Origin: CBDBES01 sp965204465
Lineage (GTDB): Bacteria; Spirochaetota; Leptospiria; Turneriellales; CBDBES01
Assembly: GCA_965204465.1 (NCBI GenBank)
Contig: OZ241995.1
Span: forward strand, 186,001 to 250,000
Reading direction: 5' to 3'
Length of the DNA: 64,000 bases
The translations under genes were made by a program, and so were the position numbers. This document shows, piece by piece, positions 44,940 through 53,066 of the stretch. The notes beneath the pieces were generated by a model that saw only the letters and a list, made by a program, of their open reading frames with translations, did not search any database and was not told where the DNA came from. The stretch's first letter is position 1; each line of letters begins with the position of its first letter.

Positions 44940-44943
44940 CCTT

Positions 44944-45903
44944 TTAAGTTTTATTTCTATTGTTTTTTTTATTCCCCGTGAAGAGAAATATTCTTCTAAA
45001 AGGGGAAACTAATTTTAGTTTACTTCGGATAATTTCAATCTTTTTCTTTGCTTCTTCATAGCCAAATTGTACAATGGATCTATATAAATGGTAATTTGAC
45101 CAATGAATATACTCTTTGATGGGTTGCAGAACAACGGAGGCTTCTTTTAGTTGTCTTTTACGGCGATTAAAGGAAGCGATCTCTTCTATTTTGAACATGA
45201 TATCCAGGCCATTTCTTATTCTGGAATTTTTATGACCCTGATTGGATACATCTACGGCTATGGTCTTGTGTATACCCATTCTTTGGGATGCTTCAATGCC
45301 TATTTTATCCAGTACTGCTCCGTCTAAATACATATCTCCTTTTATGATCCTTGGAGGAATGATCAAAGGCATTGCAATAGATGCCATGACTGCTTCTCTA
45401 AGATGGCCTTTAAAGAAAATCCTGGATTCCCCTTTATATAAATTCACCGCCACACAAGCAAAAGGGAATTGCAGGTTTTCTATGGATATATCGGGTATAT
45501 AGGGGAAAAAAATACCTTCGGCTTCTTCCTGTGTCATTACAGATGGGGAAAGAAGTATCTTACTTAATGTATTTGTATTGGAATAGATTTTTTGGAATTT
45601 TTGAATTATGCTATTTTGATCCTTGTGGCTATATTTTTTATAATTACCCATTATTGAATTCAAAAAATTTTTTGATCGAATAAGATCTTCCATTTGTTTT
45701 TCTGTTGTATCAATATCTTGGGTTAAAGAATAAATAGCCCCTACAATTGCCCCCCCGGAAATTCCTATGATCATATCATAGGGTATATTCTCTTCCTTTA
45801 AGCAGCGAATGACCCCTATATGAGCAAAGGCCCTCATCCCTCCACCACCAAGGTTGAGTGATATTTTTTTTTTAGAGTTATGCTGTAGTGTATTATTTCT
45901 CAT
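44944..45903 (-). CDS. Patatin-like phospholipase
   Basis: A 319-residue patatin-fold lipase. It has the oxyanion loop NLGGGGMRAFAHIG (about residue 18), the nucleophile elbow GISGGAIVGA (Ser near 50) and the second dyad motif DGAVLDKIGIEA, where Asp is preserved. The N-terminus is only slightly basic and there is no signal peptide, so it is probably cytoplasmic or membrane-associated. It starts 5 bases after the rhomboid gene on the same strand. Confidence 0.88.
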   Translation of the reverse strand: MRNNTLQHNSKKKISLNLGGGGMRAFAHIGVIRCLKEENIPYDMIIGISGGAIVGAIYSLTQDIDTTEKQMEDLIRSKNFLNSIMGNYKKYSHKDQNSIIQKFQKIYSNTNTLSKILLSPSVMTQEEAEGIFFPYIPDISIENLQFPFACVAVNLYKGESRIFFKGHLREAVMASIAMPLIIPPRIIKGDMYLDGAVLDKIGIEASQRMGIHKTIAVDVSNQGHKNSRIRNGLDIMFKIEEIASFNRRKRQLKEASVVLQPIKEYIHWSNYHLYRSIVQFGYEEAKKKIEIIRSKLKLVSPFRRIFLFTGNKKNNRNKT

Positions 45904-45908
45904 CCATT

Positions 45909-46907
45909 TTATCTGTTAATTATGATCATGTTCTTAACATAATCTGCTAGAACTCCCATGATGGCAAATAAAAATGGGGCAATGAAAAAGGCAATATCTT
46001 TCATTTGGAGTCTTTTGATGGAATTTAAAATAGTGCGCCCATTTGAAGAAAAACTCCAGAGCATTCCAATGCAAAGACCAACTCCATGATTTGTATTGGC
46101 TACATTGCCAATGAGACCTGTTAGACAAAAGAAAAACCAAAAAAGTAAAAAGCCAATGGTAAATGAATTCAAATAATAATGAGAAGTAGAGCCGAATTTC
46201 ATTTCCATCCAAATATATCCCAATAGTCCATAAATTACCCCAGACATCCCCAAAAAATTTGGGCCCGTAATTATATATTGAGTGGTATTGCAGATAGAGC
46301 TAATGACCATCACGAGTGTTAAAAAATAAATGCTTCTTTTATTATTCTCGATCATATTTCCTAATTCATATAGCCATAGCATATTAAATATTAGATGTAA
46401 CCAATTCCCATGTAAAAACATAGGAGTAAACAATCGCCAAACCTGACCATTTCTTATTTCATGAAAAGCCAGGCTTGAATATTCTGAATAATACAGAAAG
46501 AATGGATCATGACTTAATCCTTTTAAATATTTAAATAAAAAAAGAAATACACTTATGGCGATCAAGGATAAGGTAACCGATCCTAAAGAATTACCTATAG
46601 ATCTGGAACTGAGTACATTTTGCCTTACTTTAGATTCCAAAGCCTCTAGTTTTTTTTCTAATAATTTTTCTTTTTTAAAAGATTGAATGCCTTTTTTAGC
46701 CTCTTTTTTAAAAAAATCATTTTCCGGATCCAAAATGAATTCCTTAAATTTTTGCTTACCCAATTCTATATCCTTTTCTGCATGTATCCAAATAGACCAA
46801 TTACCATTTTCTTCTGCTTTTGCTTCTGCCTTGATTCCCTGGCTGCGCATAAAATAAACAAAGTTTTCTGCTGATTTTTTTAATTTTAAAGTTCCTATCT
46901 CACGCAT
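45909..46907 (-). CDS. Rhomboid-family intramembrane serine protease with GlpG-type N-domain
   Basis: A 332-residue membrane protein. An N-terminal cytoplasmic part resembles the GlpG N-domain (SAENFVYFMRSQGIKAEAKA), then six helices carry HLIFNMLWLYELGNMIE, the catalytic Ser in GMSGVIYGLLG (about residue 221) and the His in NHGVGLCIGMLW (about 272). The dyad is complete, so it is probably an active protease. Substrate unknown. Coupled spacing (5 bases) with the patatin gene suggests joint expression. Confidence 0.88.
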   Translation of the reverse strand: MREIGTLKLKKSAENFVYFMRSQGIKAEAKAEENGNWSIWIHAEKDIELGKQKFKEFILDPENDFFKKEAKKGIQSFKKEKLLEKKLEALESKVRQNVLSSRSIGNSLGSVTLSLIAISVFLFLFKYLKGLSHDPFFLYYSEYSSLAFHEIRNGQVWRLFTPMFLHGNWLHLIFNMLWLYELGNMIENNKRSIYFLTLVMVISSICNTTQYIITGPNFLGMSGVIYGLLGYIWMEMKFGSTSHYYLNSFTIGFLLFWFFFCLTGLIGNVANTNHGVGLCIGMLWSFSSNGRTILNSIKRLQMKDIAFFIAPFLFAIMGVLADYVKNMIIINR

Positions 46908-46986
46908 ATTCTATATTGAAGTATTCAACAAAGGCATCTATTAAAATAACATAACATACGAACAAGTAATATTTAATAGGAATATA

Positions 46987-47015
46987 GATTTTGTAGATAC
47001 CGAACAGAGAATTTA
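46987..47015 (+). repeat. 29-bp direct repeat, left copy
   Basis: Matches 48514-48542 at 26 of 29 positions; the shared core is TAGATACCGAACA. The pair brackets the small gene module at 47.3-48.4 kb, about 1.5 kb apart. Confidence 0.75.
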
Positions 47016-47266
47016 TTTCGTCCCTCGATTAAAATAGATGATGGATATGGTTTTTTATTCGCTGGAAAATCAATTGATCAAAAATTTTTAATAGAAATGG
47101 AATGTTCTTATTAGGCCTAATCTGTGTCGGATAAAAAATATAAATAATAGGATAATATATAAAAACCTATAAATGCATAAAAAAGGTTGACAAAAGAGAA
47201 AATGTTTAAAGAATATTTTATATGGCAAGAAAAAAAACTGGATACGGCATTTAAAAGGTAAAGATT

Positions 47267-47294
47267 TTGATGAGGCATTGAATCTTGCTATAAT
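47267..47294 (+). promoter_or_regulatory. Promoter of the DUF5678-like gene
   Basis: TTGATG (47267-47272) and TATAAT (47289-47294) are 16 bases apart and the -10 is extended (TGCTATAAT). The gene starts 58 bases downstream behind a strong ribosome-binding site (GGAGG at 47341-47345). The rest of the 445-base gap after the rhomboid gene holds the left 29-bp repeat and no gene; a second TTGACA lies at 47187. Confidence 0.55.
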
Positions 47295-47352
47295 ACAGCC
47301 CACGAAAAAAATACACAATTTAATAATGTCTCCATAAAAAGGAGGTCAAAAA

Positions 47353-47634
47353 ATGGCAAAAGAAGAAGAATCAAATAAAAATAGAGATTTACAAGAAGAG
47401 GAAGTGAAAAAGAATTATAAATATTTTAAAAATAATTATAGCTCTATACTAGATAAATATCCAAATAAAAAATTTATTCTACTTAAAGATCAAAAAGTGG
47501 TTGGGGCTTTTGATACCTTGGATGATGCAAAAGAGGCATCCAGGCTTATTTATAAAAAAGAAGAACGCTTTTCCATACAAGAGTTAAACCCATTAGAAGT
47601 AAATTTGGGTTACCAATCTTATGCCTTATCGTAG
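47353..47634 (+). CDS. DUF5678-like small protein
   Basis: A 93-residue, charged protein. The middle part, SSILDKYPNKKFILLKDQKV, followed by VGAFDTLDDAKEASRLIY, fits the DUF5678 pattern of a small ubiquitous domain usually encoded just upstream of a clan-AA aspartyl protease. The next reading frame, overlapping by 14 bases, is indeed the start of such a protease. It has an extended -10 promoter and a strong ribosome-binding site, so it is probably well expressed. Function of the family unknown. Confidence 0.62.
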   Translation: MAKEEESNKNRDLQEEEVKKNYKYFKNNYSSILDKYPNKKFILLKDQKVVGAFDTLDDAKEASRLIYKKEERFSIQELNPLEVNLGYQSYALS

Positions 47635-47719
47635 TTTCCAAATCATTGACAATAAGCCAATTTTTAATGTCCATGTTAAGGGGGACCTCAAACCAGAAAG
47701 GATACTGAAAATTAATTGA
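47621..47719 (+). pseudogene. Truncated clan-AA aspartyl protease
   Basis: A 32-codon frame starts with ATG inside the end of the previous gene and encodes MPYRSFQIIDNKPIFNVHVK then GDLKPERILKIN and stop. The first half is what precedes the active site of small retropepsin-like proteases (MPYRxFxIxDxKPIxxVxV). The catalytic DTGA motif and the rest are missing. It is a remnant or a short peptide that kept the translational coupling. Confidence 0.5.
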
Positions 47720-47745
47720 TTTACATATAGTTATACCGATATAAT
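47716..47745 (+). promoter_or_regulatory. Promoter of the coiled-coil membrane protein
   Basis: TTGATT (47716-47721) and TATAAT (47740-47745) are 18 bases apart and end 27 bases before the ATG at 47773. It overlaps the stop of the protease remnant. Confidence 0.5.
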
Positions 47746-47772
47746 GAATACCTAAGGTTTTAGATAATAATT

Positions 47773-48402
47773 ATGGAGACCACAAACATCATTTTAAGTA
47801 TTGCTACATCAATTATTCTTATTGCTATAACTATTATTGGTTTTTTTTTAAAAAGTACTTATAGTTCTATAAATACAAGATTAGATAAATTATCCGATAG
47901 GATAGACCGACTTAATGATAGAATAGACAATTTATTTTCTCTCTATGCTGAAATCCCAAAAACAATAAGAGAAACACTCAAAGATTTAACATTAAGTAAA
48001 CCTTCTAATTTGATTAGAACAGATAATATAAATTTCAATACTACTAATCCTAGTCCATATATAGAGTCAAATAGCCCTATTGAACCTAATGAAATGGGTA
48101 AAACAATGTGGAGTGAAATTAAAGGAGAAGACCTTTATAATAAATACAAAGAAAACATGAAAAGAGAAGTTTTGAGTTATACACCAAAAGCTACAAATAA
48201 ATTCGATTTACAATCAGATTGTCTTTCTGTATCTTTTAATTTACTTCCTAAATTATTGACTGATAAAGAGATTAATAGGATTAAAAACTACGCCTACGAA
48301 AAACCAATTTTTAATCTTAACGATATATTCCAAATATTTGGCCTTACTTTACGAAATGATATACTTAAAGAAGATTCTTCAAGTTACGAAAATAAAATAT
48401 AA
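47773..48402 (+). CDS. Membrane-anchored coiled-coil protein, unknown
   Basis: A 209-residue protein. An N-terminal transmembrane helix (ILSIATSIILIAITIIGFFL) is followed by a short coiled coil with heptad spacing (TRLDKLSDRIDRLNDRIDNL), a Ser/Asn/Pro-rich linker and a soluble C-terminal domain of about 80 residues (SLSVSFNLLPKLLTDKEINR...). I recognise no family. It is more AT-rich than the neighbouring operons and, with the two preceding frames, lies between the 29-bp repeats, so it may be acquired. Confidence 0.65.
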   Translation: METTNIILSIATSIILIAITIIGFFLKSTYSSINTRLDKLSDRIDRLNDRIDNLFSLYAEIPKTIRETLKDLTLSKPSNLIRTDNINFNTTNPSPYIESNSPIEPNEMGKTMWSEIKGEDLYNKYKENMKREVLSYTPKATNKFDLQSDCLSVSFNLLPKLLTDKEINRIKNYAYEKPIFNLNDIFQIFGLTLRNDILKEDSSSYENKI

Positions 48403-48513
48403 TTTTTAGTAGATTCTTAAAAAAACGTTTTAAAATTATTTCATTATTAATTCATTAGTTGTCAAGCGTTTGTGGCAAGAGCGCTCCTTGGGTCAGTTAA
48501 GTATATAGTTCCC

Positions 48514-48542
48514 GATTTTATAGATACCGAACAAGGAATTTA
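48514..48542 (+). repeat. 29-bp direct repeat, right copy
   Basis: Second copy of the repeat at 46987-47015, with three substitutions; located 95 bases before cimA. The remaining bases between the module and cimA hold no recognisable gene. Confidence 0.75.
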
Positions 48543-48636
48543 GAATAAAATTACTTTATCATTAATCCCATTCTCTTTTTTATTTTAGTATAAAAAATCA
48601 GCTTGCTAGAGAAGAAGTCATTATACAATTGACTCT

Positions 48637-50163
48637 ATGCCTGTAAAAAATATAGAAATTTTGGATACCACTCTGCGTGATGGGGAACAGACCAATAATG
48701 TTTCCTTTACTCCTCAGGAAAAACTGCATATTGCCCGCATTCTACTCGAAAAAGTGAATGTTAATCGAATAGAAATAGCTTCTGCCAGAACTTCTGAAGG
48801 AGAATTGGAGAGTGTAAAAAAAATCATTCAGTGGGCTAAGAAAAAAGACAGTAAAAAATATTTAAATAGAATAGAAGTCCTGGGATTTATAGATAATGGT
48901 AAATCGGTGGATTGGTTATGTAATGCAGGTGGTAAAGTATTGAATTTGCTAGCCAAAGGAAGCCTTCGTCATTTAAAAAAACAGTTGAATAAAACCAGCA
49001 AGCAACATTTCTCTGATATTCAAAAAATCATTCGGTATGCCAATTCAAAAAAAGTAAATGTGAATATTTATTTAGAGGACTGGTCAAATGGATTTAAAAA
49101 CGAAAGATCTTATGTATATGATTTTTTATCTTTTCTATCAAGTCAAAATGTATTGAGGATCATGCTCCCAGACACTCTTGGGACACTTTATCCTCTGGAA
49201 GTATACGAATATGTAAAAGAGATAAAAAGTAAATATAATTCCATCCATTTTGATTTCCATCCGCATAATGATTATGGTCTGGGTACCATCAATGTATTAG
49301 AAGCCATTAGAGCCAATATAGACGGGGTACATGTAACAGTCAATTGTTTAGGAGAACGAACGGGGAATGCCTCTTTAGCCCAAGTGATTGCCAATATTCA
49401 TGATCATCTAAAATTAAAAACACAGATCAAAGAAAAAGCGCTTTTTTCTCTGTCCAGAGTGGTAGAGACTTTTTCCGGGAAAAGACTGGCAGAGAATGAA
49501 CCAATTGTAGGCGAGGATGTATTTACACAAACGGCAGGCATTCATGCCGATGGAGATAAAAAGGGTAAATTATATCATAGTTTTTTAGACCCATCCAGAT
49601 TTGGTAGAAAACATTCTTATGCATTAGGAAAACTCTCAGGTAAGGCTTCTCTGGAACATAATTTAAAAGACCTGGGGATCGACCTAAGTGAAGAAAGTCG
49701 CAAAAAGGTATTGAATAAGATCATTCATCTGGGAGACCAGAAAAAGACCGTTACCAGAGAAGATATACCTTTTATTATTGCGGATGTACTTAAATTACCA
49801 GAACATAAAAAAATAGAAATTAAACATATAGTGATCACCTCAGGAAAGGGAATATCCCCCGTATGTAGTATGATCCTTATTTATAAAGATAAGGATTATA
49901 ATGTAACGGGTACAGGGGATGGAGGCTATGATGCCTTTATGAATGCCATCAAAAATTGGAGCAGGCAGATCAAATTATCTCTTCCCAAATTAATTAATTA
50001 CGAAGTTAGAATCCCCCCAGGAGGCGAGACTTCTGCTTTGGTAGAATGTAAAATTATATGGCAAAGAAAAAAGGATAAACCTTTGATCACCAAAGGAGTT
50101 CACCCGGACCAGGTATTAGCCGCTGTGCAGGCCACGGAAAGGCTACTCAATCTTATTTTATAG
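48637..50163 (+). CDS. cimA: (R)-citramalate synthase
   Basis: A 508-residue member of the isopropylmalate synthase family. It begins EILDTTLRDGEQTNNVSFTP with the metal-binding Asp, then shows the HxH pair in FDFHPHNDYGLG, and ends in a LeuA-type regulatory domain (VRIPPGGETSALVECKIIW). Sequence style and length match Leptospira citramalate synthase, which condenses pyruvate with acetyl-CoA for isoleucine. 2-isopropylmalate synthase is the alternative. The ATG at 48637 is preceded by no clear ribosome-binding site. Confidence 0.82.
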   Translation: MPVKNIEILDTTLRDGEQTNNVSFTPQEKLHIARILLEKVNVNRIEIASARTSEGELESVKKIIQWAKKKDSKKYLNRIEVLGFIDNGKSVDWLCNAGGKVLNLLAKGSLRHLKKQLNKTSKQHFSDIQKIIRYANSKKVNVNIYLEDWSNGFKNERSYVYDFLSFLSSQNVLRIMLPDTLGTLYPLEVYEYVKEIKSKYNSIHFDFHPHNDYGLGTINVLEAIRANIDGVHVTVNCLGERTGNASLAQVIANIHDHLKLKTQIKEKALFSLSRVVETFSGKRLAENEPIVGEDVFTQTAGIHADGDKKGKLYHSFLDPSRFGRKHSYALGKLSGKASLEHNLKDLGIDLSEESRKKVLNKIIHLGDQKKTVTREDIPFIIADVLKLPEHKKIEIKHIVITSGKGISPVCSMILIYKDKDYNVTGTGDGGYDAFMNAIKNWSRQIKLSLPKLINYEVRIPPGGETSALVECKIIWQRKKDKPLITKGVHPDQVLAAVQATERLLNLIL

Positions 50164-50175
50164 TCTAACTAAGAA

Positions 50176-51162
50176 ATGCCCCTGGAAATCGCCATAATTT
50201 ATAAGCCGAGCAATAAAGAAAAATTACAGTCGAATGATACCTGGAAGTCTATAAAAAAAGTTGATGAGTTTAGGCATCTACTCGAAATTTCGCATGAAAA
50301 TCATACTAAATCTATTGAGCTTCTTTCGGAATTGCTTATAAAAGAAAAAATAAAGCATCAATTTTACAAAAGGGATAAAGATTTTTCAGACATCAACAAC
50401 AATAATGATCTTTGGATCAGTCTTGGAGGAGATGGTACTTTTTTACACTGTTCGCATAAATTTAAAAAGGTTCCTATTTTGGGAATAAACTCTTCTCCAC
50501 AGACAAGCGTAGGGCATTATTGCAAATTTAGTCTCTTTTCTCAAAAAAGATCTTTTATAGATCATTTATACCAAATTGAGCAGAATAGGGTTCAACCCCA
50601 AAAATTAGATAGACTGGTGCTGAGCCTGGGAGGGAAAAAGCTATCTGTCCCTATTCTAAATGATATTCTGATCTCAGAAAAAAATCCCGCATCAATCAGT
50701 TTTTATCTACTATGTTTAAATAAAATAAAACAATGGCATAAATCTTCCGGTATTTGGATATCTACTGCCAATGGTTCAAGCGCTGCCTTTAAATCGGCCG
50801 GTGGAAAACCATTTAAAGGCCATAATTCTCTAAAAAAAAGGCAGTTTGCCTTTAGGGTAAGAGAATTATATTCCTGTTCAGAAAAAAAAGCAATCACAGA
50901 AAAGATTCTTTCAGAAAAAGATGAATTTCAAATCATCTCAGGCATGGTAACAGGATCTATTTTTATAGATGGTTTTAAAAATCATTTTGCTTTTTCTCCT
51001 GGTAATCGTTTAAGGATATCTTTTCATCTGGGGCTGTCTAAAAAGGCTTACGAGAAAAAGTCTATTATAATTACTTGTCAGGATAAATCGATTTTGCTCT
51101 ATTCTACGTTATGTCTCAGAATAATTCACTTTTATTTACAGACCTGCCTCCGCAAGAGGTAA
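50176..51162 (+). pseudogene. nadK: NAD kinase, C-terminus replaced by IS sequence
   Basis: The ATP/NAD-kinase GGDGT motif is present (DLWISLGGDGTFLHCSHKFK, about residue 75), followed by a GINSSPQTSVGHY loop and NDILISEKNPAS. Native sequence runs to about residue 284 (PGNRLRISFHL); there the IS1182-type element begins and supplies 44 foreign residues up to a stop at 51162. The family normally ends with a further helix and a KLGW-like tail, which are lost. NAD kinase is usually essential, so this may still be partly active or another copy exists. It follows cimA by 12 bases. Confidence 0.78.
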
Positions 51163-53066
51163 ATGATAAGAAATATCTACACAGGCAGGTAACCTTTAAG
51201 GAATACGATACAGGACAGAGAGAGCTTTTTCCGGAGGATATTGAGCAATCCCTGCCTAAGTTTCATATTGCACGCTTTATCAAGCTTGCTATGGACAAAA
51301 TCAATATTGATTCTCTTATATCCAGCTATAAAGGTGGGGGAGCCAGCGCCTATAATCCCAGGTTATTGTTAAGTGTGTGGCTTCTGGCTCTTACTTACAA
51401 GACCTATAGCTGTCGTGGGGTAGCTAAATTGCTTAGAGAGAACATTGCCTTTAAGTGGCTCAGTGGGAATAAGATCATAGATTTTCGTACCCTGAATAAT
51501 TTTCGTTCTCGTTTAGAGAAAGATATAAAAAAGATATTCCAGGAGGTGATTCAAATAGGTATAAAGAATGGTATTATTACTGCTAAAGATATTTTCATAG
51601 ATCATTCTAAATTCGAGGCAGATGCGAATCGTCATAAGGTGATCTGGGGCAAGCGTGTAAAAAACCAAACAGCGAAGATAGAATCAGAGTTAGACATGCT
51701 TTTTTCCTATATTTCTCGCATTGAGAAGTCAGAGGGTAAAGAATACGGTAATGGTGATTACTCTGAGACAAGTAACAGGAACTTCTCGGATTCTGATATA
51801 GATAAGATGATCACAGATGTTAATTCACAATTAAAAGATCATGAGATAAGCCGTGATGCTGCGCGGGACAGGAAAGCGAAGTTCCGTCGGCTAAAAGTAT
51901 TATTACATCGGCTCAAGAAATATAATTATTCAAAATTATTATTAGGTAAGCGTAGGAGCTATTCGAAGACAGACCCCGATGCGATAGCTATGTTTCAAAA
52001 AGACGAAGTGATCAAGCCTGGATATAATGAGGGTGTTGCCACGAGTGATGGGTTTGTTTTAGATTACTCCATCTCGCAGACCTCAGGTGATACTGATAAA
52101 CTGATTGATTTAGTCGATGGCACAGAGAAAAATACAGGCGTAAAAGCAGATTCGGTTACAGCGGATTCTGCCTATGGCAGTGAAGAGAACTATCAACATT
52201 TAGAAGATAAAGATATAAAAGCTAATGTGAAGTATTCTACCTATCATCCTGAAAAGACAAAAAAGTATCATCAGGCAAAGGTTTGCAAAGATCAGTTTCT
52301 TTATGAAAAATCATCTGATACTTATCGCTGTCCTCAGGGCAAGGTGCTGACATTTATTAAAGAGAAGTTATCAAGAAAAACAGTTAACGGTTATAGAGCC
52401 AATGTTAAAGTCTATTCCGCCAGAGAAGAAGATTGTTCTGGTTGTTCATTAAAACAGTTCTGCACCAGGGGCAAAGCCCGTAGTCTTCATATCAGCGCTA
52501 ATTATGACAGACTAAAAGTTAAGGCGAGGAAGCAGCTTCGCAGCTCTGAGGGGCGGGCTTTATCGAAACGCAGAGGCTTTGAGGTAGAGACCATTTTTGG
52601 TCATAAGAAACGGAATATCATCATGCAATATGCTCCCGGCTGTATCAGTGATGATGATTGTACCACCGTATCCAGACGGATATGCAGGGGGCATTGATAA
52701 AGTCCGAACAGAGACAGGTATGTTCTATACCAGCTATAATTTAGTAAAGATGTATCGGTATGCGATGAAGCAATTTTCTTCCTATGCTTATGGTTTAGAC
52801 CGTCTTGGATCAGGGGATCATGGGAGAGGTGCGCCCCTCTTATTCGGAAAACAGCCTACTGGCTGCGCAGGGGGCTAAAAAGAAGGTAAAAAAAGTGATA
52901 TTCAGGAAAAAAGTCACTTTAAATGAGATAAAACCCAAAAATATAGAAATAAAACTATACCTCCAGCCCAGCCGCAGGCTGTTCCCCAAATACTACTCAA
53001 AAGACTCTTATTAAGCGCCTGTATTGGCAAAGTCAATGAAAAATCACTCCCTTTTTAGACAGCCCC
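51030..53066 (+). mobile_element. IS1182-type insertion sequence, 2037 bp
   Basis: The ends are perfect 17-bp inverted repeats: GGGGCTGTCTAAAAAGG at 51030-51046 and its complement at 53050-53066 (18 with the adjacent T/A). The transposase gene is frameshifted. The flanks (ATCT left, ATAA right) do not match, so there is no target duplication. Both neighbouring genes are cut at the element edges. Confidence 0.9.
51111..52878 (+). pseudogene. IS1182-family transposase, frameshifted
   Basis: The first frame (51111-52697) encodes a typical transposase: N-terminal HTH-like region (KFHIARFIKLAMDKINIDSL), the catalytic domain start FIDHSKFEADANRHKVIWGK, DSAYGSEENYQHLEDK, the Cys-rich CPQGKVL and CSGCSLKQFCTRGKARSLH, and SKRRGFEVETIFGHKKRN. 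The expected tail GIDKVRTETGMFYTSYNLVK is in the next frame (52597-52878), and roughly 45 extra bases containing ATCATCAT/ATGATGAT repeats lie between. The catalytic core is therefore probably nonfunctional unless the frame is restored. Confidence 0.82.

Noticed and set aside
52597..52878. Programmed frameshift joining the two transposase frames
   Set aside because: About 45 extra bases lie between the two homologous parts and no slippery run is seen at the join; simple mutation is likelier.
52805..53014. A separate 69-codon gene at the IS1182 right end
   Set aside because: It lies inside the element in a shadow frame of the transposase tail and lacks a ribosome-binding site.
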